64,000 bases of DNA, from NCBI GenBank assembly GCA_025531455.1, contig JAMYHL010000001.1, positions 682,001 to 746,000 of the forward strand, written 5' to 3'. This document shows, one piece after another, positions 14,070 to 24,848 of this stretch. The DNA is from Apiotrichum sp. Y4204 (taxonomy: Eukaryota; Basidiomycota; Tremellomycetes; Trichosporonales; Trichosporonaceae). Made by a program: the position numbers and the translations under genes. The notes under the pieces are model-generated. The model made no database searches and was not told the DNA's origin. It worked only from the letters and a program-made list of their open reading frames with translations. Numbering within the stretch: the stretch's first letter is position 1; every line of letters begins with the position of its first letter.

Positions 14070-15344
14070 TCACCGCACCTGCTGCGGCTTTGCCTGCGGG
14101 TCGTCGTCCTCCTCCTCTTCCTCGTCGTCCTCTGGCTCCTCGTCGTCGTCATCGTCAAACAGCCGGCCGTTGCGCCCCTCTTTGGTCTTGGCGGCCGGCT
14201 CGTCCGCCGCATTTGCGCCCGCCTCGCTCTTCCACCGTGCCTTCCAGTCAACCTGATCCAGCTCGTCGTGCCGCTCCGGCCGTTCGCGGAGCCATCGCAT
14301 GCGCGGTCCGCTCCGTGCCCGCTCCGACACCTTGAAACCGTATATGCGCGGGACGTAGACTTTGCCGAGGGCCGGGCGCTGACCGCCGTAAATGTTCGGG
14401 TTTGTAAGCACCTCGCCGCCGACAGGGCGGTTGGGAGACGGGGACACGAGACGATCAGAGGGTGTGGCCGCAGTGCTGGGCGCGGTGTTCGCGGCGGGGG
14501 CGAAGGGGGCGGAAAGGAGTTCAGGGTAGGTCTGGAAGAAGAGGCCTGCAAACGACGTGCCAAAGAACGCGCCGTCGACCTGCGAATATCGGCTGCTCGG
14601 GGGCGCGTACATGTCGCAGCAGTTGGGGCAGAAGAGCTTGACCGTGTCGATGCCCGGCATGTCGGAGCGGCCGCAAGGCAGGACATATGTCGAATGGCAA
14701 AAGACGCGCGGGCACACACCAAAGTGTCCCGCCTCGTACTTCTCCACCATCATCGACAGGCCAGGCTTGGTGAGAATAAAGCGCTGGTGAACGAGACCGT
14801 AGAGAAGCTCTGCAGACGACTCGACAATCGAAACATCGGGGATCTTGGACGAGTCCTCTTCTGCAATTGTCAGTGGGTGGCAGAAAAGGGTCTACCCACC
14901 AGGCTCAACGTCAAGAACCATCTCGAGCGCCTCCTTGCAGAACGGCACCAGAGACTGAAGACCTGCGGTTAGCTCTAGAAAACATTCGAATAGACCCACC
15001 AGTAAGGTTGAAGTCATCCTCAATAAAGTCCTCGTGCACTTCGCAAAAGTAGTCGTGACCTGGGAGGGTGGTAAACCACGTCTGAAAGTCAGCGCCGCGT
15101 ACGCGTCACAATGTGTTGCCCATACTCACAATCCATGTCAGCGTCGAGCCGTCATCTGATGACCCCTGCGAGGACGAGTCTGCAGGTAAGCTAGGCCTCG
15201 AAACGCAGAACGAACGAATCCGAAACTGTATCTGTCGTGCCGAAGCTGCCGCAACACATCCCACTCACCAAACTCCAGCTCATCCTCGTCGTGTTGAAGC
15301 CCAAGCGGATCGTTGTTCATGTCGACGTCGAGGATGTAATTCAT
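14070..15344 (-). CDS. CKB1: Casein kinase 2 regulatory (beta) subunit
   Basis: A 353-residue regulatory subunit of protein kinase CK2, which dimerises and docks two catalytic subunits in nucleus and cytoplasm. Exons in coding order are 15344-15269, 15179-15130, 15081-15000, 14962-14900 and 14860-14070. Family hallmarks: [30 protein letters not shown], and the four-cysteine zinc site CPRVFC (140-145) with FCPNCC (168-172). The invariant [10 protein letters not shown] follows further on. Relative to the ~215-residue animal subunit there is an Ala/Pro/Ser-rich insert and a long acidic C-terminal tail ([19 protein letters not shown]). Whether this is CKB1 or CKB2 in yeast terms cannot be told. 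The acceptor of intron 1 is set by frame: the alternative AG 14 nt later gives an early stop. Confidence 0.94.
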
Positions 15345-16631
15345 AGAGGCGGTAGTGGCGACCACGGCGGCAAGAGCGATCACGAGAACGCGCTGTTGTT
15401 CGCGCGAGGGTTGGCGAATGGTGAGAAGATGGAAGAGGGGTGTGGCTGGCCGCAGAGAAGGGAGAGAGTAATATGCGACTGGGGGATATATGCGTGGCTT
15501 GGAATGACACTTGAAGGGACGATGATGTGTGAATGCCAAGCCTGGTGTATGCGTCTAGTGGTGTTGTCTCTCTCAAGGTGTTGTCCTGCTGTGCGTGTCT
15601 CGTTCTCTGTGACCGAAACTGAATTCGCCTGTGCACTCGATTTCGGCGCTGATGCTGCTGCTGCGCGTTGTAGTGGTTGTAGTGGTGGTGGTGGTGGTGA
15701 GGAGGTGCTCGTTGATGGTGTGCACCTCGTACTGGATAACAACGACAGGAACAACCACAAGCACTGAGAGAAGGAAGGCGGCAGAGATGGGACAGGCAGT
15801 ACGCGAGGTGACAGGACCGCAGCTGGATGCCCGCCAGAAGGGAATGCCACAAAGGGGAATCGCCGCTCCTTAGCAGCAAGGTCATTTCATATTTCCGTCC
15901 ACGCCATTTGCATGTGGGTCTCGCGCTTTGCAGAAGCAGTGGCGCGCGTGGCGCAGTGGCACCGGGGCCCCAAGGAGGGAATGAGACCCCCAGGATGACG
16001 AAGCACTTGTGGGACCTTGTGCGGGATGGCCTCTCTGTGCAGCGCTGTGCCCATCGAATGGTACCATGGCAAACCCTAGATACACGTCAGGTGGTGCTGG
16101 ACGCCGAGGAGCGCCAACAAGCATGCATGCAAAAATCATGTGAGCCGTAGAGGCCTTGCCGGCCTGCAGCTTGCAGCACATGGTGGGCGTGGTGGGGACC
16201 AGAGCTTCAACGGTGTATGCAGATGGGGCAGAGGGGGAGTCCAGATCTCTGAGAGTGGAGGTTGTTGCTCCAGGCTTACAGGGGGAGCTGCTGACGCGCG
16301 CCCAGCCTCCCCGCCGCCGCGCCACTACAATCCTCAGGGGGAAGGCATGACGATGCAACCAACTGCCAGCCAGCCAGCCAGCCGGCTGCACCCAGCGAGA
16401 GAGCACCAAGGCTGGCTGTGTCCAGATCACACATCGCCGCTGACCCCCTTCATCAACACCCGTCTGTTTCTTCTTCTTTCCTCCTCATCTCTCTCGCTCT
16501 CACCCTCTCTTCGACTTTCTTTCTCTTCTTCTACTTATCCTCTCGTTCTCGTCAAGCGGCACATTGCTTGACCTTTGCACCTCTCACTTGCACATTTATC
16601 ACTACTACTACTACATCATCATCTAATCACC
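15345..16631. other. Long divergent intergenic region CK2 beta / GDI1
   Basis: About 1.3 kb with no supported gene. Contains a (GTG)n run at about 15682-15703, a (CCAG)n run at about 16366-16383, and a strongly pyrimidine-rich GDI1 leader at about 16462-16550. The overlapping ORFs here are low-complexity (Ser/Leu or Val repeats) and look like chance products of these tracts. Confidence 0.55.
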
Positions 16632-18460
16632 ATGGACGAGGAGTACGATGTAAGTATCTGTCAAGCGTATGTGGTATTGTCTTCCCTTCGCCCTCGTCCT
16701 CGGCGAGGAGCGATAAGGAGAGCAGCTCCACCCAGACCTTTCCCGCTCTGCACTCATACTAACCAATACAGGTCGTCGTTCTGGTAAGCCTATCATACAA
16801 CAGCTCTCCACGTCACATCGCTCACACGCACAGGGCACTGGCCTCACCGAGTGCATTCTCTCGGGTCTCCTTTCGGTCGACGGGCAGAAGGTCCTCCACA
16901 TGGACCGCAACGACTACTACGGCGGCGAGAGCGCGTCCTTGAACCTCACCCAGGTGGGTCTCCTATTGTGGTTCTGTAGCTCATCTCCCAGCTCTACAAG
17001 AAGTTCCGTGACACTGCGCCACCCGAGCAGCTCAACCTTGGCCGTGACCGCGACTACGCCGTCGACCTCATTCCCAAGTTTATCCTTGCGTCCGGCGAGC
17101 TCACCAAGATTCTTGTGCACACGGACGTGACCCGCTACCTCGAGTTCAAGCAGATTGCCGGCTCGTACGTGTACCGCGATGGCAAGATCTCCAAGGTGCC
17201 TTCGAACGAGTCTGAGGCTATTCGCTCCCCGCTCATGGGCCTCTTTGAGAAGCGCCGTGCGCGCAACTTCTTCCTCTACATCCAGAACTGGAAGGAGGAC
17301 GACCCGACGACCCACCAGGGTGAGTGCAAACTGGCGCTGTCGTGTCATGCCACGGCCACGGTCGGCTGTCCGCGGGGGCCCCGGCCCAAGACAACCTACG
17401 CAGCGCCCATTACTGCAAGCGATTGCAATGGCTGACGCTCAGGCTTTGACGCCAACAACCAGACCATGAAGGAGCTGTACACCAAGTTTGGCCTCGAGCC
17501 CGGAACCCAGGACTTTATCGGCCACGCCATGGCCCTCTGGCTTGATGACACGTGAGTGGACTGCTGATGAGAGCTATATTGAAGGGCCACACTGACATGC
17601 AGCTACATCAACAAGCCTGCCAAGCCCACTATTGAGCGTATTGGTCTGTACGCCCAGTCGATGGCACGGTACGGCAAGTCGCCCTACCTCTACCCCCTCT
17701 ACGGCCTTGGTGAGCTTCCCCAGGCGTTTGCTCGTCTCTCGGCCATCTACGGCGGCACGTACATGCTCGACAAGAAGATCGAGTCGGTCAACTTTGACGC
17801 CGATGGCAAGTTCACCGGTGTCACCTCGGACGGCGAGACTGTCAAGGCTAAACGCGTGATTGGTGACCCCTCGTACTTTGGTGCCGGACAGGAGCCCGGT
17901 GCCGACGGCGGTAAGATCCGCGTCGTCGAGACCGGCAAGGTCGTCCGTGCGATCTGTATCCTCAAGCACCCCATTCCTGGCACCGATGAGGCCGACTCGT
18001 GCCAGATTATCCTTCCGCAAAATCAGGTCGGCCGCAAGAACGGTAAGTGATGCCTATAGGATGGGAACTAACTGCAGACATCTACATTGCTGCCGTCTCG
18101 TCGTCGCACAACGTTGCTGCCAAGGACGTCTACATTGCCATTGTCTCCACCATTGTCGAGACCTCGGTGCCGGAGCGCGAGCTTCTCCCGGGTCTCCAGC
18201 TTCTCGGCAATGTCGTCGACAAGTGAGTGAAGTCACACAGCCCGCCATTCGTAGGGTACCCGCTGACCACCAGGTTTGTCTCCATCACCCCCATCTACGA
18301 GCCCACAGAGGACGGGCGGGACTCGCAGTGCTTCATCTCGCGCTCGTTTGACGCAACCTCGCACTTTGAGACTGTGGTCGACGACGTCAACGACATCTGG
18401 CAGCGCATCAAGGGCGAGCCCCTTGTGCTCAAGAAGCGCGACACCGAGATCGAGGCCTAG
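16632..18460 (+). CDS. GDI1: RAB GDP-dissociation inhibitor
   Basis: A 452-residue RabGDI that extracts GDP-bound Rab GTPases from membranes and recycles them. Exons are 16632-16649, 16772-16783 (12 nt), 16834-16953, 16992-17319, 17443-17551, 17603-18042, 18078-18222 and 18274-18460. The N terminus reads [21 protein letters not shown], the dinucleotide-like motif shared by GDI and REP, and continues with [14 protein letters not shown]. Other family stretches are [17 protein letters not shown] and [19 protein letters not shown]. The C terminus (residues [11 protein letters not shown]) has the expected length. Intron 1 has a perfect TACTAAC branch site. The acceptor at 16991 is chosen because the nearer AG would make an intron of only 26 nt. 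Confidence 0.95.
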
Positions 18461-18715
18461 ACGGAGGTGTGGGATCGTCCCGGAAGGGGACAAGCGTAGA
18501 CGAAGTTGGCAATGTAGTTACGTTAGGTGATGACACTCCTATTCCTTGCAACGCGGTGCTGTTGTGTGGGATGGTGGATCAGTGGGTTATTATGTCACGT
18601 GATGCGACACGGACACACCATTCCAAGGACCAAACAAAAACTCAAGTCAAGCTCCTTTTCTCCTCTCGTTCCCTTCTCATTCTCATTCATCTTAACAAAG
18701 AAGGGTGACAGCGGT

Positions 18716-19408
18716 ATGCGAGGTCCGCACAGCCCTCAAGGCCCTCCAGCCCCTAATGACCTGCAAGGTTTACCGACCGGACCAGCCGAGCCGCCCGCGC
18801 CAATATCCGCCGATCCGCGTACCCCCGGGGCTGTGGACCTTGCGACAACGCTGAATAATATCACCACACTCCTCGAGACCTACGATAAGGGCGCCGAGGA
18901 GCGGGAGAAGCGCGCGGAGGATCGTGAGAAGCGCGCGGAGGATCGCGAGAAGCGCGCGGAGGATCGTGAGAAGCGCGCGGAGGAGCGGGCGAAGCAAGCT
19001 GAAGAAACCGCTCTTTATCGGTATGTTTGTTTGCCATGTTCTTGTTTTGCTTGTGTTATGTCTCTACTTTGTAACGTTCACTGTGCTGACCGTAGTCTGG
19101 TCAATAGGGCCTGCTTCGCCAGTGGCGAGCCGCTGATTCCACTTGGGACTCTGCAGCCGGTAAGTTCGGCAATTGTTCAGCGCGTCCTGCTTCGTGTAAC
19201 ATTCTGATGGCAGCCCATTAATTCAATTCAAGACATCTTGTCGCTGTCGCGTGATGAGTTGATCTTGCGTATCCAGGACCTCGCGCCAGGTCTCGAGATG
19301 GGCGAGCGCTCCGGAACTGCCCTGCAGAACGTACTCTGTTCCTTATACGGAGTTTCAGTCATCAACCTGTCCAACATGCCCAAGTGCCGCGATGCTTTGC
19401 GTCCATGA
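18716..19408 (+). CDS. Mug135-like protein with EDREKRA heptad repeats
   Basis: Three exons (18716-19020, 19096-19159, 19214-19408) encode 187 residues. The first part is Pro-rich (SPQGPPAPNDLQGLP). It is followed by a charged helix built from five 7-residue units of EDREKRA type, predicted to be a long single helix or coiled coil. The C-terminal 75 residues (RACFASGEPLIPLGTL, then ILRIQDLAPGL) resemble the Mug135-like C-terminal domain seen in many basidiomycete proteins of unknown function. That match is from memory and modest. Introns have good sites and frame is kept. The start at 18716 is chosen because codons before it (translated GWWISGLLCHVM) look non-coding. Confidence 0.65.
18896..19000 (+). 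repeat. 21-bp in-frame tandem repeat
   Basis: Five units of about GAGGATCGTGAGAAGCGCGCG encode EDREKRA-type heptads. The middle three units are nearly identical at DNA level; the outer two are degenerate. Such arrays commonly change copy number by slippage. Confidence 0.9.
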
Positions 19409-19878
19409 GTGTAATTAGTAATGTAGCTGTAGAGTATGATGTTAATGCCGAAATAGCCGTTATCAATGACGAGGGCCTTGTACCAGTGTGAATACCGATG
19501 AGAAGTGGTGCTGCATGATGTCGACAATTACAGATATGCCGCAGCGACAAGACAATGTGGTGGAATCTAGCGCGGTGGTGGTGTATGTCTTCCTCTGGCC
19601 CGTCCTCCTCCTCCCCCCTCGTGACCTTCTCCCGTCCCTCGTCGTCTTCTTTTCTCTATTGGTGTCGTGGCCAGTGGAAGCCCTCGGAGCTCCGAATCGC
19701 CAGTGCCGACACGCTTTTTTCGTCTATCGTTCTTCATCCTTCTTCATCCGTCGTCCGTCGTCACTTGACTTTGCCTTTCCGGCACGCCCGCGACAAAGTC
19801 CGGACACGACACGCAGCATGTGCGATGGAGTACGACGTTCTGCACGCATCCACACACACTGCGCAAGGCATAATCCAA
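19409..19878. other. Convergent 3' intergenic region
   Basis: Between the Mug135-like gene and MGE1. No gene is supported. A long plus-strand open frame that starts here and runs through MGE1 is an antisense shadow. Confidence 0.55.
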
Positions 19879-20601
19879 TTACTCGAGCTGAACGATGCCG
19901 ACCTCGGCCGGGCGGAGGACACGGGTCTTGATCATCCAGCCCTCCTTGGACACCTCGATGATCTGGCCGGCAGCAGGCTCGCCACCGTCGGGACCCTTGG
20001 GCGCGACCGCCGACGGGACCTGGAACGTCGCCTCGTGAAGGTTGGGGTCGAACTCGGTGCCGACGAGCTTGCCCATGGGGACGACGCCGTGCACCTCAAA
20101 CGTCTTGAGCAGCGCCTTCTGCGTGAGCTCGACGCCGTTCGCCAGCTGCTGCAGCGGGGAACCCTCCTCGATCGGGGTCGGGACGTGCTTGAGCGCCGTG
20201 TTGAGCACGTCGCTCGTCGACAGCAGCGCGCGCGCAAACTTCTGGATCGCAAAGTCGCCGGCCTTGGCCTTCTCCTCCTGCACGCGGCGCGACATTGTCT
20301 GGTAGTCGGCACGGAGGTACTGCATCTCCTTCTGTCTTGTCAGCCGTGTCCCTCAGCTCTCTCTCCATCACACTGTCATCTGCTCCTAACTCTCTCCTCC
20401 TTCTCAAACTCCTATACTCACGTTCAGCTCCTCAAGCTTGCCCTGCAGCTCGGCAATCTTCTTGGTGCTCTCGTCCTCGGCGCCGGCCTCCTTCTTCTCG
20501 GCCTCGGCAGAGTAAAAGCGGGCAGCAGCGACGCGCGACGGGCCAGCGACGGGGCGGAGCGCGGGGCGCGCGACAGAGCGGAGGGCGGAGCGGGCGAGCA
20601 T
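19879..20601 (-). CDS. MGE1: Mitochondrial GrpE nucleotide-exchange factor
   Basis: A 210-residue GrpE homologue that releases ADP from mitochondrial Hsp70 (Ssc1) during protein import and folding. Exons are 20601-20422 and 20331-19879, with a 90-nt intron. Residues 1-30 are an Arg/Ala/Ser-rich presequence (MLARSALRSVARPALRP) ending near ARFYSAEA. Then come the coiled-coil dimer segment (KIAELQGKLEELN, KEMQYLRADYQTMSRR) and the GrpE core: AIQKFARALLSTSDVL, VELTQKALLKTFEVHG and FDPNLHEATFQ. It closes with GWMIKTRVLRPAEVGIVQ, a characteristic GrpE ending. Confidence 0.95.
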
Positions 20602-21203
20602 CGTGCAATGGGGTGGAATTGGATGGGTGGTGGGTGGAAGTGAGGTGCGGTGAGGTGAAAGGTGGAGGAAAAAGAGATGGAAGCCAAAGGAAAAGTTCAG
20701 AGATGGGTGGGGAGTTTGTCGCGCGATGGGTTGTTTCGGGGAAGGGACACTCATTTAAGAGACGGAAAATTACCCGAATTCAATCCACCAGCCGGCTCTT
20801 GGCCTTTTGGTTTTGCGACTTTTTGCGACGGTTTGGAAGCAACCCATACAAAAAGGAAACTCGCAATCTGATAGAACAGAAGAATAGAGCCGAGGACGGA
20901 CCCATGCGTACCTCCTACGGTGCAGGCATTGTTATCAATCTCGGCCCTCAGTGGAGAGCACTAGAAGATACACGAGGTGGTAGGGATATTCGGACTTGTC
21001 TCTCCCCGGCCGACGAGTCTCGTGCACTATCAGTGGTGTGGATGTATTGTATCTTGTGCATTGATCAGACAAAGCCGACAAGCGCGGCCCTCACGACCTT
21101 TGACCCGTGTCTCAGTCTCACCACCACCCGTGTCTCCTATCCAGTTTGCCCAGCTCGTCCATTCAATACATCCATGATCCATGCATATGTCACACTTGGC
21201 TTC
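20602..21203. other. Intergenic region MGE1 / RCF1
   Basis: MGE1 upstream region and RCF1 3' region. Polypurine near 20655-20705 on the + strand, i.e. a pyrimidine-rich MGE1 leader. Nothing else supported. Confidence 0.5.
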
Positions 21204-22013
21204 CTAGAAGCTCTTGTCGTCGCTCTCGCGCAGGCGCTTCGTAAATTCCGAGACCTTGGTCTTCGTGCGTGGCGGGTACAGGTGCGCGTGCTCGTCCTCT
21301 GTGAGCACGCGTTCGGGCGGCGGAGGCGGCGGGGCGGCGGCTGCTGTTAGCGGATAAAGGTGTGGGTTGTGGGATGCGAGCTGAGCTGTGGGTCTCCAGG
21401 AATGGCTGCAACGTTTGCAGGAGATCCGAGTCTCCAAGCCTGCCGACAAGAGGGCCACACCGTGTCTGAGAAAATCCTCCCTTCTACGGATCTCAGTCTC
21501 CCGAGCTGTGAGATGAGATTCAACAGCTTGGACGAGGGGCCGTACGCCGCTCTCCGTATTACCGTCCGGTCCCGCATCCTTTCCAGCTCGCTCCGCTCCT
21601 CTACTCACCGACTTGCGGTTGGCGGTTGTGCTCGACCTCCGTCGTGAGGTAGTACGCGCCAATGACCATCGCGACGACAGTGACGCCCTGCGCGCTGCGT
21701 GTCAGTGTGTGATGATGATTTGTCGACCTTCCCGCTCGTCTCCCTATCTCCCTCGTGTCCCCTCTCACACCTATTTCCCTCCCTCACCGCTCTCCTCTCC
21801 TCTCTTCTCCAGGACTCACGCAACACGCAACCGCAGATAGTTCTGGAACTGCTTGCGGTTCCCACTCCGCAGGCTCGCCGTCGCACCAAGGAGCGCAACC
21901 GTCGTCGCAGCCGCGCCGAGCGGCACGATCGGGTTCTTCTTGCACTTCTCCCATCCGTGCTTCCAGTACGTCATCTCGTCGCCGGCGGCGGCGGCGGGCA
22001 TGGGCGAGGTCAT
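21204..22013 (-). CDS. RCF1: HIG1-domain respiratory supercomplex factor
   Basis: A small inner-membrane protein of the HIG1 family (yeast Rcf1, animal HIGD) that helps cytochrome c oxidase assemble into supercomplexes. Exons are 22013-21820, 21694-21609 and about 21343-21204, giving 138-139 residues. The HIG1 core reads WEKCKKNPIVPLGAAATTVAL (first membrane helix), NRKQFQNYLRLRVAAQG, then VTVVAMVIGAYYL (second helix). The tail is hydrophilic and ends KRLRESDDKSF. Intron 2 is 265 nt, long for this locus, and its acceptor is a tandem CAGCAG that overlaps the only good branch site, so the exact junction may move by one codon. Confidence 0.85.
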
Positions 22014-23342
22014 TGCGGGTAAGGGGGGTTTGTTTTTGGGATTGGGGGGTGAAGAATGAGTTGGGCTCGAGTTGGATGGATGGAGTTGGAGGACACGAAA
22101 AGTGGAGGCCGCCGGGGGAAATCGACGGGCTGGCGCGTCGGTCGCGGGGGTATGGCCGCCACCTGGGCCAGGCATGTCTCGGTCTCGGACCTCGCCACCG
22201 CAACCGTATCGTCATCCGCCGCTTTGGTCCAGAAGTATCGTCTTGCATCTTTGTGCTCGTCGAGGTGTTCATCCTCGACAACACCGATCAAGGCCGGACA
22301 GCTGGGTGTCGATATCCTAATCGCCAAGACAACCGGCCCAGGCTGCCGGCGTCATACCGAGATCTTGTACAACTCTTCTCTCTCTGGCACGCAACCATAC
22401 TCTCTCAGGCTCGAAGTCCAAACACGGTCGGGACACCACGATACATTGATCCATGGTTGCTTGTGACGTACTGCAGGCCCATAGGAAAAATTAGAAACAA
22501 TACATCGGTACATCTCTGCAAACGCCCAGTCCACAACGAGGTATGCCGACGGGATGGTTAACTGAGATCCCTCATACGGGCCGTGAGCCGTATCTTTAGA
22601 TCTCTGAGACTTGGAACCTCATTCCGGCACTCACTATCCGTCGGGCGACTTGTCATTCTTGTGTGCGAAGCTTATCTGACCATCTGACAGCTGACCTGCC
22701 GATCCAGCGGGGTTCTAGCTGACCGTGTTGTGGGCTTACACCTAACAAGTATTGAGAAATCTTCACACCTGGTGCAAAATATACAACCAACGATCCGGCC
22801 CGAATGAAGCAAACTGAAACGGTGATGTATCGCCGTCTCATCATGGTCCTAGACGCTGTGCTTTGAACCAAACGACCGAACAAGGACCCACTACGCATAA
22901 ATAGATGTTCCTTCGGAAGCGACCGTGCCAAGACCGCGGTACGCGGTACGCGTCAATTCCTCACCTCCTTCGGAAGCATCGATACCGACGACCGACTGAG
23001 GTCCACACAACGTGCGTGTACTGCTCATCGTGGCCATCTGCATGCATGTCTGCGTCGAGCGTAATACACCAGGGCACTGCGCGGATCAGGTGACGACGAA
23101 ACGGTTGGGAGAACGGACTTGGCGGGTCGAGCGACAAGTGGGGCGGCACAGCATTGACTGTATCATGAGAGAGAACCAGCAACAACTTCCGATGGCAATT
23201 GAACAACTGTTACGATGTCTCCGTCAAGGTGATGGTGGCAGTCTCGTTGATATATCGCGTCCTGTTCCGTATATAAGAGGATGGATGAGGGGACGCTTTC
23301 AACCCCAGATCAAGGCAGTTCAGCTTAGGCAAACCACTCAAC
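22014..23342. other. Long divergent intergenic region RCF1 / secreted peptidase
   Basis: About 1.3 kb. No ORF here has protein-like features. A direct repeat CTTCGGAAGC occurs near 22912 and 22970, and GGTACGC is repeated around 22936-22954. The right end carries the TATA element described separately. Confidence 0.5.
23270..23277 (+). promoter_or_regulatory. TATA box of the secreted peptidase gene
   Basis: TATATAAG lies 73 nt before the ATG at 23343. A strong TATA suggests regulated rather than constant expression, which suits a secreted enzyme. Inference. Confidence 0.5.
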
Positions 23343-24210
23343 ATGCTTCTTTCCAACATCTACACGCTCGTCGTATTGGCGGCCACCGCCTTTGCGACGA
23401 TTGAACAGCCGTGTATCGGCGCCGGCGGTCGCGCAGGTGCGTATCTCCCTCCCGCAATCCCTAACTCCAGGCGTGTGTCTCGCCAAGGCCAAGTGCACCG
23501 GCGCCGGCGGCAGTGCCGCCACGGTCGGGACGTGTGCGAACCCCGTTGCCGGGGAGGTATGCTGCACCAAGGCGGTGTGCAGCAACACGGTCTTCTCGGG
23601 CGGCAACTGCAGGTGGAAGAGCGACTGCAAGGGCGCGTCGCCGGGCCACGGGTGTCCTGGCGGGTCGCAGTTTGTGTGCTGCCGTGAGAAAGAAGGCCAG
23701 TACGGCCCGTACAAGCAGCCGCCGCCGTTCCCGAAGGGGGGCTGCAAGAAGCAGGCCGTGGACGGCGCGAACCGTATCGTCAAGCAGTTCCCGGGACGTA
23801 TCCGCGACATTGGCTGCTATCGCACGGACACGGCGTGCCGGGTCGGGTATTCAGACCATCCGTGCGGACTTGCGGTCGACCTCATGTGCTCTGACGGTGC
23901 TGGTGTGAGTCGCAAAATGGGGGATGGGCGGATCAAGGTCCAAACGACTGATCCCGCAGCTCGCGACAAACGGCGGCACCGACATTGCGACCTGGGTGAT
24001 GAACAACGCCGCGTCGCTGCGCGTCTCGTACGTCATCTGGGGCCAGCGCATCTGGAGCCCTGGAAAGGACAAGGTTCCCAAGCCGTGGAGCAAGTGGCGC
24101 ACGCAGGAGAACCGCGGCGGCATCACCATCAACCACTGGTATGTGCTTTGAGCGAGGAGCGAGTAGAACTGACGAGCAGGGACCACGTTCACGTCAGCTT
24201 CAAGCCCTAG
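23343..24210 (+). CDS. Secreted Cys-rich protein with LAS/M15-like peptidase domain
   Basis: A 245-residue secreted protein. Exons are 23343-23436, 23471-23904, 23960-24138 and 24180-24210. Residues 1-18 are a signal peptide (MLLSNIYTLVVLAATAFA). The next ~85 residues hold many cysteines in two modules (VCLAKAKC...EVCCTKAVC, CRWKSDC...FVCC). The C-terminal ~120 residues have the LAS/M15 zinc-peptidase pattern SxHxxGxAxD as SDHPCGLAVD (His161, Asp168) and a closing HxH in DHVHVSF (His238, His240). This resembles the fungal secreted protein ARB_07466 C-terminal domain, which also has actinobacterial relatives. LAS enzymes usually cut peptidoglycan stem peptides, so an antibacterial or wall-remodelling role is possible but unproven. 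Confidence 0.8.
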
Positions 24211-24848
24211 TCTGGCTCTGACGATGTATAGCCGTCGCCCTGCAGCGGTAGGCGGTGTGCTTCTTGAATGGGTGATGTCCGTCGGAATGTGACCATAGTG
24301 AAGCAAAATTAGTAGTCATTAAAAATCAGCATGCGATTTTCTCAGCGATACCTTGAAGCTTTGAGTCGCTTCAGACCGTTCTCGGTCAACGTTGCGACTC
24401 AAAAGACTTGGACCCAAGCCGGCGAGCTCATGTCGACCGTGCGGAACCCCCAAGACCTCTGCCCATTGCCCCGGAATCAGGTCATTTCAGCCACGATTTC
24501 TTGGGATGAGCACATGAGCTTGAAGATGACGCGCGACATCCCATGGCGGAACGCGACGCGCATTGATGTAGTTTGCGTTAGTCAATGAACGCATCAGGAT
24601 GAGAGACGGGGAGTGTTGTCGACCTCTTGATGCTGGTCGGCGATACGACTGCGCACCGTTCTAGAACCGACTCCACGTCGATCACGTGACCGGCTCTTCT
24701 CGGGCCTTGGGGCCGTCGAGCCACGCCGGAGTGACGCGCGAGCGGCATCGCAAACTGTTTCTCCAACAGCAACAACAACAACGACAACAACTAACAATAA
24801 AACATCAACAGCGCTGTCAGCCCCGAGACCCTACTCTGAGCTGCGTTG
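24211..24848. other. Intergenic region upstream of MDL1
   Basis: Contains an 85-codon ORF at 24331-24588 that I do not support, and a (CAA)n run at about 24766-24795 in the MDL1 leader. Nothing else seen. Confidence 0.5.

Noticed and set aside
16980..16991. Alternative acceptor adding LISQ to GDI1
   Set aside because: It would make a 26-nt intron; the family sequence fits the later acceptor.
19555..20643. 362-codon plus-strand ORF
   Set aside because: Antisense to MGE1. Its protein is Leu/Arg-rich with no domain, and the minus-strand reading is a clear GrpE.
22653..22931. 92-codon minus-strand ORF in the RCF1/peptidase spacer
   Set aside because: Composition is not protein-like and there is no supporting start context or domain.
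24331..24588. 85-codon plus-strand ORF between the secreted peptidase and MDL1
   Set aside because: No domain, signal or convincing codon pattern, no nearby splice partner, and it lies in a region that otherwise looks like 3' and promoter sequence.
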